Assembly (NCBI GenBank): GCA_020354665.1
Contig: CP070653.1
Location: 1,246,620 to 1,279,982, forward strand
Reading direction: 5' to 3'
From: Burkholderiales bacterium
GTDB lineage: Bacteria > Pseudomonadota > Gammaproteobacteria > Burkholderiales > Burkholderiaceae_C
DNA length: 33,363 nt
Shown here: piece after piece, positions 1-8,525 of the stretch
Position numbering within the stretch: the stretch's first letter is position 1
Layout: every line of letters starts with the position of its first letter
Notes under the pieces: generated by a model
What the model saw: the letters and a program-made list of their open reading frames with translations, nothing else
Told to the model about the DNA's origin: nothing
The model's database searches: none
Position numbers and translations under genes: made by a program

Positions 1-125
1 CCTCCGCCGCAGCTCGACACCAGCGGCGGCATGGTGGCTGCGGCCCACAGCGCGCTCAGACGCGCGAGCGCTGTGCGGCGGGTTGCGCTGTCGGGATCGC
101 TGCGCTTGTCGTCACGCCCGGTCAT
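1..125 (-). CDS. Partial exported protein, N-terminus only (Tat/lipoprotein-like signal)
   Basis: The reading frame opens at an ATG at 125-123, 29 bases downstream of the recJ stop on the same strand, and runs off the left edge after 41 codons. The visible N-terminus is polar (MTGRDDKRSD), then has a twin-arginine pair (TRRTAL, residues 15-20), an Ala/Leu-rich stretch and a possible lipobox ending in Cys39 (LVSSC). This looks like a Tat-type or lipoprotein export signal. The mature protein lies outside the window, so no function can be given. The start has no strong ribosome-binding site (nearest GGAG is about 22 bases upstream). Its position suggests it is the third gene of an rpfE-like/recJ transcript. 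Chance opening in GC-rich DNA is the main alternative. Confidence 0.5.
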   Translation of the reverse strand, partial: MTGRDDKRSDPDSATRRTALARLSALWAAATMPPLVSSCGG

Positions 126-154
126 CGCTGACTCACTTGTCCGAAGGCTCCTCG

Positions 155-1891
155 TCATCCCATCGCCTGCACCACCATCTGCAGCCGCTGCTCGCCTTGC
201 CACGTGTCGAGCGCCAACCGGTACGCGAGGCGCGCGCGCTGGGGCAGTGGGTCGGTGCGGCCGAACCAGATCGCCTCGCGCAGCGTGCCGCCATGGCGCA
301 CGACGAGCTTCAGGTGCTTTTCGCCGACCAGCCGCTGCGACGTCACCTCGACCACGTCGTCGAACAGCGGCGGCTCGAACGCCTGGCCCCAGACCTGGCT
401 GTCGAGCATCTGCGCCACCGCGGGGTCGAACCAGCGCGCCGGCAGCGGCCCGTCGGTCGCGAGCCGATGGTGCAAGAGAGCCGGATCAAGCCACTCGCTT
501 GCCACCGCCTGCAGCGCGGCATCGAAGGTGGCCAAATCCGCTTCGGCGATCGTGCATCCGGCCGCCATCGCGTGTCCGCCAAAGCGTTGCAACACGGCGG
601 GGTGGCGTTTGCACATCAGGTCGAGCGCATCGCGCAGGTGAAAGCCGTTGATCGAGCGGCCCGATCCCTTGAGCAGGCCGTCACGTCCGCGTGCGAACAC
701 GAACGTCGGACGGTGCAGGCGGTCTTTCAGCCGCGACGCGACGATGCCGACCACGCCCTCGTGAAAGCTCTCGTCAAAGATCGAGACCGCGCTCGGCGGG
801 TCGGCCGGCGTGTCGAGCTGGGCGAGCAGCGCCTGCAACCTCAGTTCGGCCTGTTCGCGCATGCCAGCCTCGACGTCACGGCGCTCGCGGTTGATCGCGT
901 CGAGCTGCTGCGCCAGTTCGAGCGCGCGTAGCGGGTCGTCGGTGAGCAGGCATTCGATGCCGATCGTCATGTCGGCAAGTCGGCCCGCTGCGTTGAGCCG
1001 AGGGCCGATCGCGAAGCCGAAGTCGAACGCACTCGCCCGCGACGGCTCACGCCCGGCGGCGGCGAACAGCGCCGCCACGCCGGCTTGCATGCGCCCGGCG
1101 CGAATCCGCTTGAGCCCCTGCGCAACGAGGCGCCGGTTGTTGGCGTCGAGCCGAACGACATCGGCGACGGTGCCCAGCGCGACGAGGTCGAGCAGCGCAT
1201 CGAGCCGCGGCTGCGCGTCGGCAGCAAATGCGCCGCGCGATCGCAGCTCGGCGCGAAGTGCAAGCAACACGTAGAACATCACGCCGACGCCGGCCAACGC
1301 CTTGCTCTGAAAGCTGCAGCCCGGCTGGTTCGGGTTCACGATCCACGGCGTGTCGGGCAGCGATACGCTGTCGCCCTCGCGCGCCGGCAGATGGTGGTCG
1401 GTGACGATCACGTCGAGGCCGAGCGTGCGCGCGTGTGCGACGCCGGCGAGGCTCGCGATGCCGTTGTCGACCGTGATCAACAGCTCGGGCCTGCCGCGGC
1501 GCGCGAGCTCGACGATCTCCGGCGTCAGCCCGTAGCCGTGAACGGCGCGGTCGGGCACCACGTAGTGCAAGGTCTCGCGAGCCGCGCCCAGCATCGCCAG
1601 CGCGCGCAGCGCGACCGCGCACGCCGTCGCACCGTCGCAGTCGTAGTCGGCGACGACGCAAATATGTTGACCGCGTTGGATCGCTTCGGCGAGCCGTGCC
1701 GCGGCCGATGCGGCCCCTTTCAGCGTGTCCGGGGGGAGCAGCCGTGCCGGCGCATCGTCGAGCTGGTCGGCGCTCGTCACGCCGCGGGCTGCGAACAGGC
1801 GAGCCAGCAACGGGTGTACGCCCGCCTGCTCGAGGGTCCAGCAAGCGCGCGGTGGCACGTCGCGCGGTTCGATGATCGGCGGCAGACTCAC
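155..1891 (-). CDS. recJ: Single-stranded-DNA-specific 5'-3' exonuclease RecJ
   Basis: This 578-residue protein has the length and domain order of bacterial RecJ, the exonuclease that degrades 5'-ended single strands in RecF-pathway recombination and mismatch repair. The DHH domain carries the metal-binding motifs: VADYDCDGATA near residue 80, VDNGIA near 140 and the DHH signature VTDHHLP near 165. The DHHA1 domain follows, with GGHAMAAG near residue 440 and a C-terminal OB-like segment. The ATG overlaps the TGA of the upstream RpfE-like gene by four bases (ATGA), which implies translational coupling. An rpfE-recJ pair is also known in Xanthomonas, so the synteny supports both calls. Confidence 0.95.
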   Translation of the reverse strand: MSLPPIIEPRDVPPRACWTLEQAGVHPLLARLFAARGVTSADQLDDAPARLLPPDTLKGAASAAARLAEAIQRGQHICVVADYDCDGATACAVALRALAMLGAARETLHYVVPDRAVHGYGLTPEIVELARRGRPELLITVDNGIASLAGVAHARTLGLDVIVTDHHLPAREGDSVSLPDTPWIVNPNQPGCSFQSKALAGVGVMFYVLLALRAELRSRGAFAADAQPRLDALLDLVALGTVADVVRLDANNRRLVAQGLKRIRAGRMQAGVAALFAAAGREPSRASAFDFGFAIGPRLNAAGRLADMTIGIECLLTDDPLRALELAQQLDAINRERRDVEAGMREQAELRLQALLAQLDTPADPPSAVSIFDESFHEGVVGIVASRLKDRLHRPTFVFARGRDGLLKGSGRSINGFHLRDALDLMCKRHPAVLQRFGGHAMAAGCTIAEADLATFDAALQAVASEWLDPALLHHRLATDGPLPARWFDPAVAQMLDSQVWGQAFEPPLFDDVVEVTSQRLVGEKHLKLVVRHGGTLREAIWFGRTDPLPQRARLAYRLALDTWQGEQRLQMVVQAMG

Positions 1892-2820
1892 AGCGAGGCG
1901 AGCAGGTCAAAGGCAGCGGGCGCACTGCGCCGGCGGCGCCAACGATCGAGCGGACCGAGTGGCAGATGGTCGAGCTGCACCGCGCTGCGCTGGCCGGCGA
2001 GGGTCAGCCGCACCTTTTCGCCGCGGCGCGCGCGCGACAGCAGCTCGCGCAGCAGCCCTTCGTCGAGCGCGCGCCACGCATTGCACCATGCGTCCCGATC
2101 GCCACCGAGCGCAGGTCCGCGCAGTTCGTTGACGATCGCCAACCGGGAATGCCTGCGTGCCGCTTGGGCGATGCCGCAGCCGCTCAGCCACAGCGAGTTG
2201 ACCGGCAATCGGTCGCGCCTCTCCCGCTCGACGTTCACCGGGTGGTCGTGCAGCACCATCTGCGCCTCGCTGAGCAATCGCGGCAGCAGGCGTGCCCCGC
2301 CCAGCGACGGCATCATTCCGTCCGGGCCGACCCCGATCACCCGGTCGATCGACGCGGTCGCCAGGCCGGCGAGCGATTCGTGGGCGATGTACCAGCGCAG
2401 CGGCGCCCCCCAGGAGATCGCGACGCCTTCCTCCGCAAAGAGGGGTCGCAGCGCGTCAAACAGAGCGTGCGATTCCGACGCGCCGAGCGTCAGCGCCTCG
2501 GGGTCGCTGAATGTGATCCCGTCGGCATGGACTTGGCAATGCAGCGGCGTGAGCAGGCCCCACGCGAGGTCGAGCGTCTCGATGGCGTCGCGCGACGCCA
2601 TGTAGGCCGCCCACGGCAACAGGCCGTCGGCGCCCGATAGCCCGATCGCGCGCGCGAACGCGCGCTCGTGGGGAGGGGTCAGTGTCGACTCGTCGCCCTC
2701 GTCACGCGCGGTCTGGGTCAACAGCGGGAGCAGGCTGCCGAGGTTGGGCAGCGCGAGCTCTTCGGGCTGCGGCGCGTCCTGCTGGCGCGGCAGGCCCGCG
2801 AACGGGATCAGCACATGCAT
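1888..2820 (-). CDS. RpfE-like protein (phosphoglycerate mutase-like regulatory family)
   Basis: This protein of about 310 residues begins MHVLIPFAGLP and resembles the family annotated as RpfE or predicted cofactor-independent phosphoglycerate mutase, which commonly sits directly upstream of recJ. I recognise it from the N-terminus, the central segment around RVIGVGPDGMMPSLGG and the position before recJ; I see no complete catalytic motif. The frame stays open to 3012, but residues before 2829 would run across the divergent DUF427 start, so ATG 2820 (or ATG 2829, three codons earlier) is preferred. A GATAAT-like -10 hexamer at 2833-2828 would put the transcript start almost on the ATG. The biochemical role is not established. 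Confidence 0.7.
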   Translation of the reverse strand: MHVLIPFAGLPRQQDAPQPEELALPNLGSLLPLLTQTARDEGDESTLTPPHERAFARAIGLSGADGLLPWAAYMASRDAIETLDLAWGLLTPLHCQVHADGITFSDPEALTLGASESHALFDALRPLFAEEGVAISWGAPLRWYIAHESLAGLATASIDRVIGVGPDGMMPSLGGARLLPRLLSEAQMVLHDHPVNVERERRDRLPVNSLWLSGCGIAQAARRHSRLAIVNELRGPALGGDRDAWCNAWRALDEGLLRELLSRARRGEKVRLTLAGQRSAVQLDHLPLGPLDRWRRRRSAPAAFDLLASL

Positions 2821-2892
2821 GGCCAGCATTATCGAAGTGGCCGCGGCGGGTTGCTCTGCGATCATTGGGGTTGGACAGCCGAGGAGCCTGCG

Positions 2893-3174
2893 ATGAAAGC
2901 AATCTGGCGCGGCGTAGTGATTGCCGAGAGCGACGAAACCGTGCTGCTCGAGGGGGAGCACTACTTTCCGGAGGGCAGCCTGAAGCGCGAATACGTGACG
3001 TTCAGCAACCACCGCACGAGTGACCCGTGGAAGGGGCAGGCGCGCTACTACAGCCTCCTCGTCAACGGTGAATTGAACCCTGACGCCATCTGCTACTACC
3101 CGGAGCCGACCGAGGCGGCTGCGCAGATCAAGGGGCGGGTCGTGTTTGGCAAGAGTGTGCGGATCGAGGACTGA
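2893..3174 (+). CDS. DUF427 domain protein
   Basis: A small protein of 93 residues with the DUF427 pattern: an N-terminal strand (MKAIWRGVVIAESDETV), then YFPEGSLKREY, TFSNHRTSDPWKG, a YYSLLVNG strand and a CYYPEPTEAA segment. The fold family is a compact beta-rich domain whose biochemical function is not established. The start is set by GAGGAG at 2881-2886, six bases before the ATG. The gene diverges from the RpfE-like gene with about 70 bases between starts, so the gap must hold both promoters. An upstream in-frame start at 2668 would overlap that gene antisense and is rejected. Confidence 0.85.
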   Translation: MKAIWRGVVIAESDETVLLEGEHYFPEGSLKREYVTFSNHRTSDPWKGQARYYSLLVNGELNPDAICYYPEPTEAAAQIKGRVVFGKSVRIED

Positions 3175-3185
3175 GTCGAAACAAT

Positions 3186-4463
3186 GTGGCGCCGCGCACC
3201 GTGCAGATGCGTCCAGGCGAACCGAAACGGCGCGCGTTCACCCCACCGATGACCCCCGCAGCGCCGTTTCGGTCCGCGCTGCCGCGCGCGATCTGGGCGC
3301 TCGGCTTCGTCAGCCTGCTGATGGACGTCTCCTCGGAGATGATCCACAGCCTGCTGCCGGTATTCATGGTCGTCAGCCTCGGCGCGAGCGCCACCGTGGT
3401 GGGCGTCGTCGAGGGCATCGCCGAGGCCACGGCGCTCATTGTCAAGGTTTTCTCGGGTGTGATCTCCGACTGGTGGGGGCGGCGCAAGCCGCTGGCGCTG
3501 GTCGGCTACGGGCTCGGTGCGGCGTCCAAGCCCCTGTTCGCGCTCGCGACCGGCGTCGGCGCGGTACTCGCCGCGCGCTTCATCGATCGCATCGGCAAGG
3601 GCATCCGCGGCGCACCGCGTGATGCCCTGGTGGCCGATCTGACGCCGCCGCAGATCCGTGGTGCGGCGTTCGGCCTGCGTCAGGCGCTCGACACGGTCGG
3701 CTCATTCCTCGGTCCGGCGCTGGCGATCGCGTTGATGCTCGCGCTGGCCGACGACTTCCGCGCGGTGTTCTGGTTTGCGGTCGTGCCCGGAGCGCTGGCG
3801 GTGCTGCTGCTGGCGCTGGGCGTGCGCGAGCCCGACCGCCAGGGTGGCATCGCACGCGTCAATCCGATCCGGCGCGCCAGCCTGCGCCAGCTGTCCGCTG
3901 GCTATTGGGCGGTGGTCGCGATCGGTTCGGTGTTCACGCTGGCGCGGTTCTCCGAGGCGTTTCTGGTGCTGCGCGCGCAGCAGGCCGGACTGCCGCTCGC
4001 CTGGGTGCCGCTGGTGATGATCGGCATGAACGTGGTCTATGCGGCGAGCGCGTATCCGTTCGGCCGGCTGGCCGACCGCATCGACCATCGACGCCTGCTC
4101 GTGGCCGGTCTGGCCGTGCTGATTGGCGCCGACGTCCTGCTCGCGCACGGCGAGCACGCTTCCGTGCTCGCCGGCGGGGTTGCGATGTGGGGGCTGCACC
4201 TGGGCATGACGCAGGGCCTGCTCGCGACGATGGTCGCCGCTGTCGCGCCGGCTTCACTGCGCGGCACCGCCTTCGGTGTTTTCAACCTGGCCTGCGGCGT
4301 GGCGATGCTGCTGGCCAGCGTGATCGCCGGCGTGCTGTGGGATCGGATTGGCGCGGCGGCGACATTTCTTGCCGGTGCGGTGTTCGCGGTGCTCGCACTG
4401 GTCGGGCTGTGGCTGCTGCCGTCGGCCGATCGCAGTCGCTCGGGTAGCATCGACGCTTCATGA
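3186..4463 (+). CDS. Major facilitator superfamily (MFS) transporter
   Basis: An integral membrane protein of about 400-425 residues with some twelve hydrophobic segments. The family loop between helices 2 and 3 appears as SDWWGRRKPLAL, and its repeat in the second half as GRLADRIDHRRLL. A conserved stretch RIGKGIRGAPRDALVAD precedes helix 5. Substrate cannot be told; the closest picture I have is an uncharacterised MFS subfamily with this motif. The start is uncertain: GTG 3186, ATG 3207 and ATG 3249 are all in frame and none has a good ribosome-binding site. GC3 bias already looks coding from 3186, but ATG 3249 leaves a normal 13 residues before helix 1. The TGA overlaps the lolC ATG (ATGA). 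Confidence 0.85.
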   Translation: MAPRTVQMRPGEPKRRAFTPPMTPAAPFRSALPRAIWALGFVSLLMDVSSEMIHSLLPVFMVVSLGASATVVGVVEGIAEATALIVKVFSGVISDWWGRRKPLALVGYGLGAASKPLFALATGVGAVLAARFIDRIGKGIRGAPRDALVADLTPPQIRGAAFGLRQALDTVGSFLGPALAIALMLALADDFRAVFWFAVVPGALAVLLLALGVREPDRQGGIARVNPIRRASLRQLSAGYWAVVAIGSVFTLARFSEAFLVLRAQQAGLPLAWVPLVMIGMNVVYAASAYPFGRLADRIDHRRLLVAGLAVLIGADVLLAHGEHASVLAGGVAMWGLHLGMTQGLLATMVAAVAPASLRGTAFGVFNLACGVAMLLASVIAGVLWDRIGAAATFLAGAVFAVLALVGLWLLPSADRSRSGSIDAS

Positions 4464-5713
4464 GCCTTCCCTACGAGCTGCAGGTCGGTTGGCGCTACAC
4501 CCGCGCCGGCCGGGGCGGGCGGCGCAACCGGTTCATCTCGTTCATCTCCGGCGTGTCGATGCTCGGCATCGCGCTCGGCGTGGCGGCGCTGATCATCGTG
4601 CTGTCGGTGATGAACGGCTTCCAGAAGGAAGTCCGCGACCGCATGCTCAGCGTGATCGCGCACGTCGAAGTCGTCGACGCCGCGGGCGCGCTGTCCGACT
4701 GGCGGGCGGTCGCCGACGCGGCACGCGAGGATTCGCAGGTGGTCGGCGTCGCGCCTTTTATCGCCGTCCAGGCGCTGGTCGCGCGCGGCGAGGACATGCG
4801 TGGTGCGGTGGTGCGCGGCATCTCGCCTGCCGACGAGGCCACCGTCACGCCGCTCGCGGCCCGGCTCGCCGGTACCACCTTCGGCCGGCTCGCGCCGGGC
4901 GAGTTCGGCATCGTGCTCGGTGTGGAGCTCGCGCGGATGCTCGGCGTGCACGCGGGCGACAAGGTCACGATCGTCGCACCTGGCGGCCAGGTCACGCCGG
5001 CCGGCGTGGTGCCGCGACTCAAGCAGTTCACCGTGGTCGGCACGTTCGACGCTGGCCACTACGAGTACGACAGCGCACTCGCGCTGGTGCACCTGGAAGA
5101 CGCGCAGCGCCTGTTTCGGCTCGAGGGTCCCAGCGGCGTGCAACTGAAGCTGCGCGACCTCAACCAGGCCCGCGAGGTGGCCGCGCGGTTGTCGAGCCGG
5201 CTTGGCGAGCACCTGATCGTGCGCGACTGGACGCGCACCAACCGCAACTGGTTCGACGCGGTGCAGATCGAGAAGCGGCTGATGTTCATCATCCTGACGC
5301 TGATCGTGGCGGTCGCGGCGTTCAACCTCGTCTCGACGCTGGTCATGACGGTGACCGACAAGCAGAGCGACATCGCGATCCTGCGCACGCTCGGCGCGAG
5401 TCCGCGTTCGGTGATGGGCATCTTCATGGTCCAGGGCGCGCTCGCGGGCGTGATCGGCACGCTCGGCGGGACGCTGCTCGGTCTGCTGGTCGCCTACAAC
5501 GTCGACGTGATCGTGCCCGCGATCGAACGTGCGTTGTCGGTGAGTTTCCTGCCCGGCAGCATCTACCTGATCAGCCGTATGCCCAGCGACCCACGGGCCT
5601 CCGACGTGGTGCCGATCGTGCTGGTCTCGCTGCTGCTGGCGTTCGTCGCCACGCTGTACCCGAGCTGGCGCGCCAGCCGGGTGCGGCCGGCCGAGGCGCT
5701 GCGCTATGAGTGA
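4460..5713 (+). CDS. lolC: Lipoprotein-releasing ABC transporter permease LolC/LolE family
   Basis: A 417-residue inner-membrane permease of the LolCE/MacB family, which extracts lipoproteins from the inner membrane and hands them to LolA. It opens with the family signature ([11 protein letters not shown], then [20 protein letters not shown] as transmembrane helix 1). A large periplasmic domain of about 220 residues follows, then three helices near the C-terminus ([18 protein letters not shown]; the [13 protein letters not shown] region; [17 protein letters not shown]) and the coupling end [17 protein letters not shown]. Only one permease gene precedes lolD, so the transporter is probably a homodimeric LolF-like form unless a second gene lies elsewhere. 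It overlaps lolD by eight bases. Confidence 0.93.
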   Translation: MSLPYELQVGWRYTRAGRGGRRNRFISFISGVSMLGIALGVAALIIVLSVMNGFQKEVRDRMLSVIAHVEVVDAAGALSDWRAVADAAREDSQVVGVAPFIAVQALVARGEDMRGAVVRGISPADEATVTPLAARLAGTTFGRLAPGEFGIVLGVELARMLGVHAGDKVTIVAPGGQVTPAGVVPRLKQFTVVGTFDAGHYEYDSALALVHLEDAQRLFRLEGPSGVQLKLRDLNQAREVAARLSSRLGEHLIVRDWTRTNRNWFDAVQIEKRLMFIILTLIVAVAAFNLVSTLVMTVTDKQSDIAILRTLGASPRSVMGIFMVQGALAGVIGTLGGTLLGLLVAYNVDVIVPAIERALSVSFLPGSIYLISRMPSDPRASDVVPIVLVSLLLAFVATLYPSWRASRVRPAEALRYE

Positions 5714-6422
5714 GCCGGTGGCTGCGACCCCGGACGCGCCGGACGGCGCCGGCAACCTCGTGTTGCAGGCGCAGGCGCTGCACCGCCGATTCCGCGAAGG
5801 CGGACTCGACGTGCCGGTGCTCAACGGCGTCGACTTGAGCGTGGCGCGCGGCGAGACGCTTGCCGTCGTCGGCGCATCGGGTTCGGGAAAGAGCACGCTG
5901 CTGCACCTGCTCGGCGGGCTCGACGAGCCGACGTCGGGCAAGGTCGTGCTGGCCGGGCGGGACTTCGTCGCGATGACACCGGCCGAGCAGGGGGTGTGGC
6001 GCAACCGGCATCTCGGGTTCGTCTATCAGTTCCATCACCTGCTGCCCGAATTCAGCGCGCTGGACAACGTCGCAATGCCGCTGCGCATCCGCCGCGTCGA
6101 CGCCGCCGCAGCGCAAGCCACTGCGCAGGTGGTGCTGCAGCAGGTGGGCCTCGGGGAGCGCGTTGCGCACCGCCCGGCGGAACTGTCGGGCGGCGAGCGC
6201 CAGCGCGTTGCGGTGGCGCGCGCACTGGTCGCGCAACCCGACTGCGTGCTCGCCGACGAGCCCACGGGCAATCTCGACCGGCGCACCGCCGACAGCGTGT
6301 TCGGGCTGATGCTCGACCTTGCGCGCGAGCGCCGGATGGCGTTCGTGCTGGTCACGCATGACGAGGGCCTGGCCGCGCGCTGCGACCGCGTGCTGCGTCT
6401 GGAGCTGGGCCGTCTCCGCTGA
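5706..6422 (+). CDS. lolD: Lipoprotein-releasing ABC transporter ATP-binding protein LolD
   Basis: A 238-residue cytoplasmic ATPase driving lipoprotein release with the permease just upstream. Visible motifs in order: Walker [10 protein letters not shown] near residue 58, the LolD-typical Q-loop region [16 protein letters not shown] near 108, the ABC signature [15 protein letters not shown] near 160, Walker [13 protein letters not shown] near 182 and the switch histidine in VLVTHD near 218. The start ATGAG lies inside the end of lolC, consistent with coupled translation. Length and motif order are normal for LolD. Confidence 0.96.
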   Translation: MSEPVAATPDAPDGAGNLVLQAQALHRRFREGGLDVPVLNGVDLSVARGETLAVVGASGSGKSTLLHLLGGLDEPTSGKVVLAGRDFVAMTPAEQGVWRNRHLGFVYQFHHLLPEFSALDNVAMPLRIRRVDAAAAQATAQVVLQQVGLGERVAHRPAELSGGERQRVAVARALVAQPDCVLADEPTGNLDRRTADSVFGLMLDLARERRMAFVLVTHDEGLAARCDRVLRLELGRLR

Positions 6423-6430
6423 GCGCACCG

Positions 6431-7243
6431 ATGTGGATCGACACGCATTGCCACCTGGATGCCGCCGAATTCGATGCTGACCGCGCTGCGGTGATCGATC
6501 GTGCACGTGCGGCGGGTGTAGGGCAGATGGTGCTGCCGGCCGTGCAGGTCGGTGACTTCGAGGCGGTGCGCACGCTCGCGCATCGCGAGGGCTTTGCCTA
6601 CGCGCTCGGTATCCATCCGCTCTATGTGGAGCAGGCCGGCGAAGACGACCTCGAGCGGCTGCGCGATGCGTTGGGGGCGCAGCGCGACGATTCGCGGCTG
6701 GTTGCGGTCGGAGAGATCGGCCTCGACCACTTCGTGCCGGAAGAAGTCGCCGGCCGGGAGCGCCAGGAGCGCTTCTATGCAGCACAACTCGCGATCGCCG
6801 CGCAGTTCGACCTGCCGGTGATCCTGCATGTCCGGCGCTCGGCCGACAGCCTGCTCAAGCAGCTGCGGCGCATTCGCGTGCGTGGCGGCATCGCGCACGC
6901 TTTCAACGGCAGCCGCCAGCAGGCCGCGGCGTTCATCGAGCTGGGCTTCAAGCTCGGATTCGGTGGCACGATGACCTACGAGCGCGCCCGGCAGATCCGC
7001 GATCACGCGGCGACATTGCCGGCTTCGGCGATCGTGCTCGAGACCGACGCGCCCGACATCCCGCCGCACTGGCTCTATCGCACGGCCGAGCAACGTGCGG
7101 CCGGTGCGATGGCGCGCAACGAACCCGCCGAGCTGCCGCGCATTGCGCAGACGCTGGCTGGCCTGCGCGGCTGGACGATCGAGCAGGCGGCCGAGGTCAC
7201 GCTCGCCAACGCGAGGGCCGCGCTGCCGAGGCTGCCCCGATGA
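6431..7243 (+). CDS. TatD family metal-dependent deoxyribonuclease
   Basis: A 270-residue TIM-barrel metallohydrolase of the TatD family, which acts on DNA 3' ends in repair and turnover. The metal-binding residues are all visible: HxH in WIDTHCHLD at the N-terminus, Glu in VGEIGLDHF near residue 98, His in ILHVRRS near 133, His in IAHAFNGS near 157 and the final Asp in LETDAPDIPP near 206. It starts eight bases after lolD and its TGA overlaps the next ATG by four bases (7240-7243), so it belongs to the same transcript. The exact paralogue (TatD, YcfH or YjjV type) cannot be told from sequence alone. Confidence 0.93.
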   Translation: MWIDTHCHLDAAEFDADRAAVIDRARAAGVGQMVLPAVQVGDFEAVRTLAHREGFAYALGIHPLYVEQAGEDDLERLRDALGAQRDDSRLVAVGEIGLDHFVPEEVAGRERQERFYAAQLAIAAQFDLPVILHVRRSADSLLKQLRRIRVRGGIAHAFNGSRQQAAAFIELGFKLGFGGTMTYERARQIRDHAATLPASAIVLETDAPDIPPHWLYRTAEQRAAGAMARNEPAELPRIAQTLAGLRGWTIEQAAEVTLANARAALPRLPR

Positions 7244-7749
7244 GCCCGGCCGCCCCGACGCGCCTGCACGGCTTGCCGCCGGTGATCGCGGCGCACACCC
7301 GCTTGGTCGTGCTCGGCAGCTTTCCGAGAGTCGCGTCGCTCGAGGCCGGTGAGTACTATGCACACCCGCGCAATCATTTCTGGCCGATTCTCTCGGCGCT
7401 GTGGGACCTGGACCTGCGCGCGATGCCCTACGCAAAGCGGCTGGATGCGGTGCGCGACCACGGCCTGGGCATCTGGGACGTCTACGCGAGCTGCCGTCGC
7501 GAGGGGAGCCTGGACAGTTCGATCGAGGACGCGCAGCCCAACGACCTGGCGTCGCTGCTGCGCGTCGCGCCAAGCCTGCAGGCGTTCGCGCACAACGGCG
7601 GCGAATCGGCCCGCGCGATGCGCGTGACACGCGCGCTCGGACTCGTCGTGCACCGCCTGCCGTCGACGAGCCCGGCCAACGCGAGCTGGTCTTTCGATCG
7701 CAAGCTGCAGGCGTGGCGGAGCGTGTTCGAGCGCCACGCAGTGGCATGA
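7240..7749 (+). CDS. Family 6 uracil-DNA glycosylase superfamily protein (hypoxanthine-DNA glycosylase type)
   Basis: A 169-residue protein with the pattern of the DNA-deoxyinosine glycosylase branch of the uracil-DNA glycosylase superfamily, which removes deaminated bases. Motif 1 appears as LVVLGSFPRVASLEAGEYYAHPRNHFWPI (split here only by reading, residues about 23-51), with the family Asn in HPRNHFW. Motif 2, near the C-terminus, is LPSTSPANAS. A central IWDVYASCRREGSLDSSI segment matches the family. It overlaps both neighbours by four bases (ATGA), so it is translated with tatD and the following methyltransferase-fold gene. Activity on hypoxanthine is known for the family and inferred here. 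Confidence 0.85.
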   Translation: MSPAAPTRLHGLPPVIAAHTRLVVLGSFPRVASLEAGEYYAHPRNHFWPILSALWDLDLRAMPYAKRLDAVRDHGLGIWDVYASCRREGSLDSSIEDAQPNDLASLLRVAPSLQAFAHNGGESARAMRVTRALGLVVHRLPSTSPANASWSFDRKLQAWRSVFERHAVA

Positions 7750-8525
7750 AGCACCACGACCCGAAGCTGGCGCCGGCGACGATCTCCGAGTGCGACGGCG
7801 TGCGCTACCTGCACCTGGGCACCGAGTGGGTTCAGGGGGCCATGCGGCTGCGCAGGCCGCACGCCATCGAGCTGGAGTACGTGCGGCGCATGATGGCGTG
7901 GCTGTTGTGGCGTCCGCCGGCAGCGGTCGGCGACGGCCATGCCGTGCAGCTCGGGCTGGGCGCGGGAACGATCACGCGCTTCTGCCACCGCGTGCTCGGC
8001 ATGCGCACGACCGCCGTGGAGATCAACCCGGGCGTGATCGCCGCGTGCCGCACCTACTTCCGACTCCCGGCCGACGACGACCGGTTGCATGTCATTCGTG
8101 GGGACGCGGCGCGCTGGATTCGCGAACCGCACCGACGCGGCACGGTGGACGTGTTGTGCGTCGACTTGTACGACCACGAGGCGGCTGCGCCGTTGCTCGA
8201 CGACGAAGCGTTCTACGCGGACTGCCGGGGCGTGCTCATGGCCGGGGGCGTGATGAGTGTCAACCTGTTCGGCCGCAAGGCGAGCTTCGAGCGCAGCGCG
8301 GCGCGCATTGCCGCTGCGTTCGGGCGCGAACAGGTGTGGCGGCTCGAGCCGACCACCGAGGGCAACACCGTGCTCATCGCTGGCTGCGGCATCGAAGTCC
8401 CCGGGCGCGAGGAGCTCGAGCGCCGAGCGGATACCATCGAGTCTCGGTGGGGCCTGCCGGCGCGCAAGTGGTTGCGCTGGGTGCGGCCCCTGGCGCCGCC
8501 ATCGACGCTGCGGGAGCTTGCATGA
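7746..8525 (+). CDS. Spermidine synthase-like / SAM-binding Rossmann-fold protein
   Basis: A protein of about 259 residues of the spermine/spermidine-synthase-like family. The nucleotide-binding loop is VQLGLGAGTITRF near residue 68, the acidic end of strand 2 is AVEINPGVI near 91, a GDAARWI segment follows, and VLCVDLYDHEAAAP near 140 occupies the catalytic-Asp region of true spermidine synthases. Putrescine aminopropyl transfer is not certain, because this short family often has no polyamine partner gene nearby, as here. ATG 7746 is chosen because it overlaps the glycosylase TGA; a longer frame reaching 7401 runs antisense to codon bias. The stop overlaps the next start. Confidence 0.8.
   Translation: MKHHDPKLAPATISECDGVRYLHLGTEWVQGAMRLRRPHAIELEYVRRMMAWLLWRPPAAVGDGHAVQLGLGAGTITRFCHRVLGMRTTAVEINPGVIAACRTYFRLPADDDRLHVIRGDAARWIREPHRRGTVDVLCVDLYDHEAAAPLLDDEAFYADCRGVLMAGGVMSVNLFGRKASFERSAARIAAAFGREQVWRLEPTTEGNTVLIAGCGIEVPGREELERRADTIESRWGLPARKWLRWVRPLAPPSTLRELA

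Noticed and set aside
4037-6004. Open frame of 655 codons on the minus strand
   Set aside because: Antisense to the MFS transporter, lolC and lolD; His/Arg/Asp-rich with no recognisable fold.
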